DNA from: CAZQYC01 sp964597495
Lineage (GTDB): Bacteria > Pseudomonadota > Gammaproteobacteria > Steroidobacterales > Steroidobacteraceae
Reading direction: 5' to 3'
DNA length: 64,000 bases
Assembly (NCBI GenBank): GCA_964597495.1
Contig: CAZQYC010000002.1
Location: 44,677 to 108,676, forward strand
Shown here: positions 62,126-64,000 of the stretch, in pieces
Layout: every line of letters starts with the position of its first letter
Position numbering within the stretch: the stretch's first letter is position 1
Program-made: the position numbers and the translations under genes
The notes under the pieces: model-generated
What the model saw: the letters and a program-made list of their open reading frames with translations, nothing else
What the model was told of the DNA's origin: nothing
The model's database searches: none

Positions 62126-62995
62126 ATGCAACGAGCCCCACACATTTTGTCGTCGGCAACCATTCTGACCTGCTTCGTCGCTGGACTCGTGCTATCGGCT
62201 TGCAAGCAATCTGAAGCACCCATAGCTTCGGCGCCGGACGAAGCCGCCAGCGAGTTGAAGTGGGCGCGCGCAGCGTTGGAGAGAAATCCTGAACTCAAGG
62301 TTATTTCAGTCGACAAGGAACGGAATTCGATCAAAGTGATGATCAAAGCGTCGGGCGAAACGACCAACCTGACACCGGGCGAACTCGCCGCGCTCCCCAT
62401 CGGCGATTTGGTGGCATTGACGAATTCCGTCAATGCCGCGCACGACGCAGCTGCTTCCAAAGTCGTCGAGGAATCCATTCCAGTAACGCCGCCGCCGGAA
62501 AATGAAGCGGCAGCGACGATCGCTCCGCCGGCCAACTCGTCAGCTAGTGCGCCGACCGCCACGGACTACAAGATCGAGCGCCAAGACGGACGAGTACGAG
62601 TCAGTGGGCCAGGCATGAACATCGAGGCGACCAATTCGAACGGTCAACCACCGGCACTCGGCGGTCGGCAACGGTTCGACGAACCCATTATTTGCGAAGG
62701 GCCGCGGATGCTGCATCTCGACCATCGCCGCCTAAAAATCGACGGCGACGCCATCATTGCCCGCGGCGGTTGCGAATTGCATCTGACCAACAGCGAAATT
62801 AGCGCGACCGGAACGGCCATCGTCATTCAGGACGCGACCGTCCATATTGGCAATAGCTTGGTACTCGGCGGCGCAGCGTCGTTCGATGCCGGCCCGGAGG
62901 CAAAGCTCTTTATGCAGAACACCCGTTTCACCGGCACCGCTCGCCGCGACGCGGCGGCGAAAATTACCGACCAGGGCGGAAACTTCTGGCGATAG
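62126..62995 (+). CDS. Putative lipoprotein
   Basis: A 289-residue protein with a lipoprotein signal: hydrophobic segment ending LVLSACKQSE, lipobox LSAC. Residues about 30-120 form a small domain with LKVISVDKERNSIKVMIKAS, then an Ala/Pro-rich linker, then a C-terminal part with repeated strands (HLDHRRLKIDGDAIIARGGC and so on) that looks like a small right-handed beta-helix. An outer-membrane or periplasmic role is likely. ATG 62126 follows ACGGAGA at a suitable distance. Confidence 0.7.
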   Translation: MQRAPHILSSATILTCFVAGLVLSACKQSEAPIASAPDEAASELKWARAALERNPELKVISVDKERNSIKVMIKASGETTNLTPGELAALPIGDLVALTNSVNAAHDAAASKVVEESIPVTPPPENEAAATIAPPANSSASAPTATDYKIERQDGRVRVSGPGMNIEATNSNGQPPALGGRQRFDEPIICEGPRMLHLDHRRLKIDGDAIIARGGCELHLTNSEISATGTAIVIQDATVHIGNSLVLGGAASFDAGPEAKLFMQNTRFTGTARRDAAAKITDQGGNFWR

Positions 62996-63025
62996 CCATT
63001 GACCTCGCATAGCCATTGACCTCGC
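62992..63025. repeat. 17-bp tandem duplication over the lipoprotein stop codon
   Basis: The 17-mer ATAGCCATTGACCTCGC is present twice in a row, 62992-63008 and 63009-63025, exactly. The first copy contains the TAG stop of the lipoprotein gene. This looks like a recent slippage duplication. Confidence 0.85.
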
Positions 63026-63150
63026 AATGCGGAAAGAAACGCAAAGCACGGCCCCGTCATGACGGACGCAGCGGTTCAGCAAGTTGTCAGCATCGTTCCT
63101 ACAGTATGATGCGCCGGCTACGTCTATCCTTGAGGGCAGGATCTTAAGTT

Positions 63151-63879
63151 ATGCGAAAAAGTCTATTTAGCATTCCAATCGCGCTGGCATTCGCCGCGAC
63201 GACCCATGTCGCTATCGCTCAAATGCCCGTGCCGTCCGCTTGGGTTGAAGGACAGCATTACTTCCTGGTCAAGCCCGCACAACCCACGTCGGTTGCCCCC
63301 GGCAAAGTCGAGGTGACCGAAATATTCTCGTACGGCTGCCCCGCCTGCTATCGGTTCTACACCACGATCGACAGAATAAAGTCCGTATTGCCGAAGAATG
63401 CGGAAATGACGTTTCTACACGCGTCTTGGAGCACCAGCGAGTCCTGGCCTCTTTTTCAACGGGTTTTCCTGACGGCGCAAGCGCTCGGCGTCGCCGAAAA
63501 AGCGCACAACGCGCTATTTCGCGCCATTTGGGAAACCGACGAACTGGCGGTTGCGGACCGCAGCACGAATAGAATCAAGAGCACTCCGCCGACGATAGAA
63601 CAGGTTGCAGCGTTCTATGAGCGGACCACCGGCGTCAAGAAAGAGGAGTTCCTGAAAGTCGCGAAATCGTTCTCCATTCAAACCAGGATCAATAGCACGG
63701 AAAGCGCCATCAAAGCATTACGGGCCGATCAAACGCCGACCATGGTCGTCAACGGCAAGTACCGTTTTACCGAATCTTCCGCAGGTGGATTGGAGCAAAT
63801 CATCGCGCTGACCAAATTCTTGGTTGCCAAAGAAAGCCCGGCCTCTAAAGAGAGTCCAATTTCTAAAGAAAGAAAGTAG
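63151..63879 (+). CDS. dsbA: Thiol:disulfide interchange protein DsbA
   Basis: A 242-residue periplasmic thioredoxin-fold oxidase that makes disulfide bonds. The signal peptide is KSLFSIPIALAFAATTHVAIA, the active site is YGCPACYRFY (CPAC, 63-66; CPHC in E. coli), and the cis-Pro loop is ADQTPTMVVNGKY. It is about 20-30 residues longer than E. coli DsbA, partly through a C-terminal charged tail with two near-repeats of KESP. DsbA with CPAC is common in non-enteric proteobacteria. Confidence 0.93.
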   Translation: MRKSLFSIPIALAFAATTHVAIAQMPVPSAWVEGQHYFLVKPAQPTSVAPGKVEVTEIFSYGCPACYRFYTTIDRIKSVLPKNAEMTFLHASWSTSESWPLFQRVFLTAQALGVAEKAHNALFRAIWETDELAVADRSTNRIKSTPPTIEQVAAFYERTTGVKKEEFLKVAKSFSIQTRINSTESAIKALRADQTPTMVVNGKYRFTESSAGGLEQIIALTKFLVAKESPASKESPISKERK

Positions 63880-63893
63880 TCGAATAACCAGAA

Positions 63894-63924
63894 ACCCGGC
63901 ACTGTTTTTTAACTAGCGCCGGGT
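63894..63924. terminator. Weak hairpin downstream of dsbA
   Basis: ACCCGGC (63894-63900) pairs with GCCGGGT (63918-63924) across a 17-nt loop that contains TTTTTT. No T-run follows the second arm, so termination is uncertain. Confidence 0.35.
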
Positions 63925-63961
63925 GTACCTTCGTCGATACCCATCCTATTGGAGGCAACTC

Positions 63962-64000
63962 ATGGCGAAAGCGAAAGCTCCTGCGAAAAAAGCCCCCGCA
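63962..64000 (+). CDS. Start of a Lys/Ala/Pro-rich histone-H1-like protein (partial)
   Basis: Only 13 codons are in the window: MAKAKAPAKKAPA. They follow GGAGG at a good distance, so the start is credible. The composition is that of AlgP or histone-H1-like Lys/Ala/Pro-rich nucleoid proteins, and it is similar in style to the tail of the adenylate kinase at 23133. The rest is beyond the window, so the family is a guess. Confidence 0.5.
   Translation, partial: MAKAKAPAKKAPA

Noticed and set aside
1..64000. Mobile elements, prophage or integrase-bounded island
   Set aside because: No transposase, integrase, recombinase, phage structural gene or tRNA attachment site is visible.

Overview
The window is a 64 kb piece of a moderately GC-rich bacterial chromosome with dense coding on both strands. 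The gene set (Mpl, RNase D, TtcA, CstA/YbdD, FadE, periplasmic DsbA, ApbE, YadGH-type transporter, outer-membrane Wzi) points to a gammaproteobacterium outside the Enterobacterales. A Xanthomonadales, Nevskiales or Steroidobacter-like lineage is my best guess, not a firm call. I see no rRNA, tRNA, CRISPR array, prophage or insertion sequence.

Region 1 (1-18256) is a surface-polysaccharide locus. A truncated rmlC opens the window, followed by rmlD, rmlB and a methyltransferase on the plus strand. A long, tightly packed minus-strand run (16333 down to 5105) encodes glycosyltransferases of families 1, 2 and 9, a C-methyltransferase-like protein, a nucleotide-sugar epimerase/reductase, an FkbM-like protein, a coiled-coil protein, a Wzi-like outer-membrane barrel and a WbsX-like protein. 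A GDP-mannose 4,6-dehydratase and another glycosyltransferase face outward on the plus strand from 16442. Together they supply dTDP-rhamnose and probably GDP-deoxyhexose precursors, assemble a repeat unit and hold the polymer at the surface. Flippase, polymerase and export genes are not in view.

Region 2 (18287-28612) mixes housekeeping genes (CPBP protease, LON-domain protein, mpl, rnd, adk) with a more unusual group: adenylate kinase carrying a histone-H1-like lysine-rich tail, a SET-domain protein lysine methyltransferase next to it, a Ddl-like ATP-grasp ligase coupled to a zinc metallopeptidase, and a fusion of an apparently active dual-specificity phosphatase with an ADP-ribosylglycohydrolase domain that has lost its metal-binding aspartates.

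Region 3 (28830-43189) is the most interesting. It has a SWIM-protein/SNF2-helicase pair, then a transporter and a serine hydrolase. After these comes a tightly coupled five-gene operon: SWIM zinc-finger protein, HEAT-like DUF5691 protein, MoxR-type AAA+ ATPase, DUF5682 protein and VWA protein. The DUF5682 protein carries motifs like those of the TraB/TIKI superfamily. This looks like an uncharacterised MoxR-VWA chaperone system with a putative hydrolase effector.

Region 4 (43206-64000) is mostly housekeeping: alpha/beta hydrolase, ybdD-cstA, apbE, ttcA, M32 carboxypeptidase, an orphan response regulator, mdh, fadE, a phospholipase-D-family protein, a YadGH-like ABC exporter, an RRM protein, small hypothetical proteins, a lipoprotein, dsbA, and the first codons of a Lys/Ala-rich protein cut by the window end. 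The intergenic DNA here is notable: an orphan plus-strand terminator with a C-rich hairpin (candidate sRNA, about 50290-50374), a five-hairpin array after mdh (53064-53291), a palindromic repeat inserted in frame in ttcA, and two copies of a TAGCGGCC-type palindrome.
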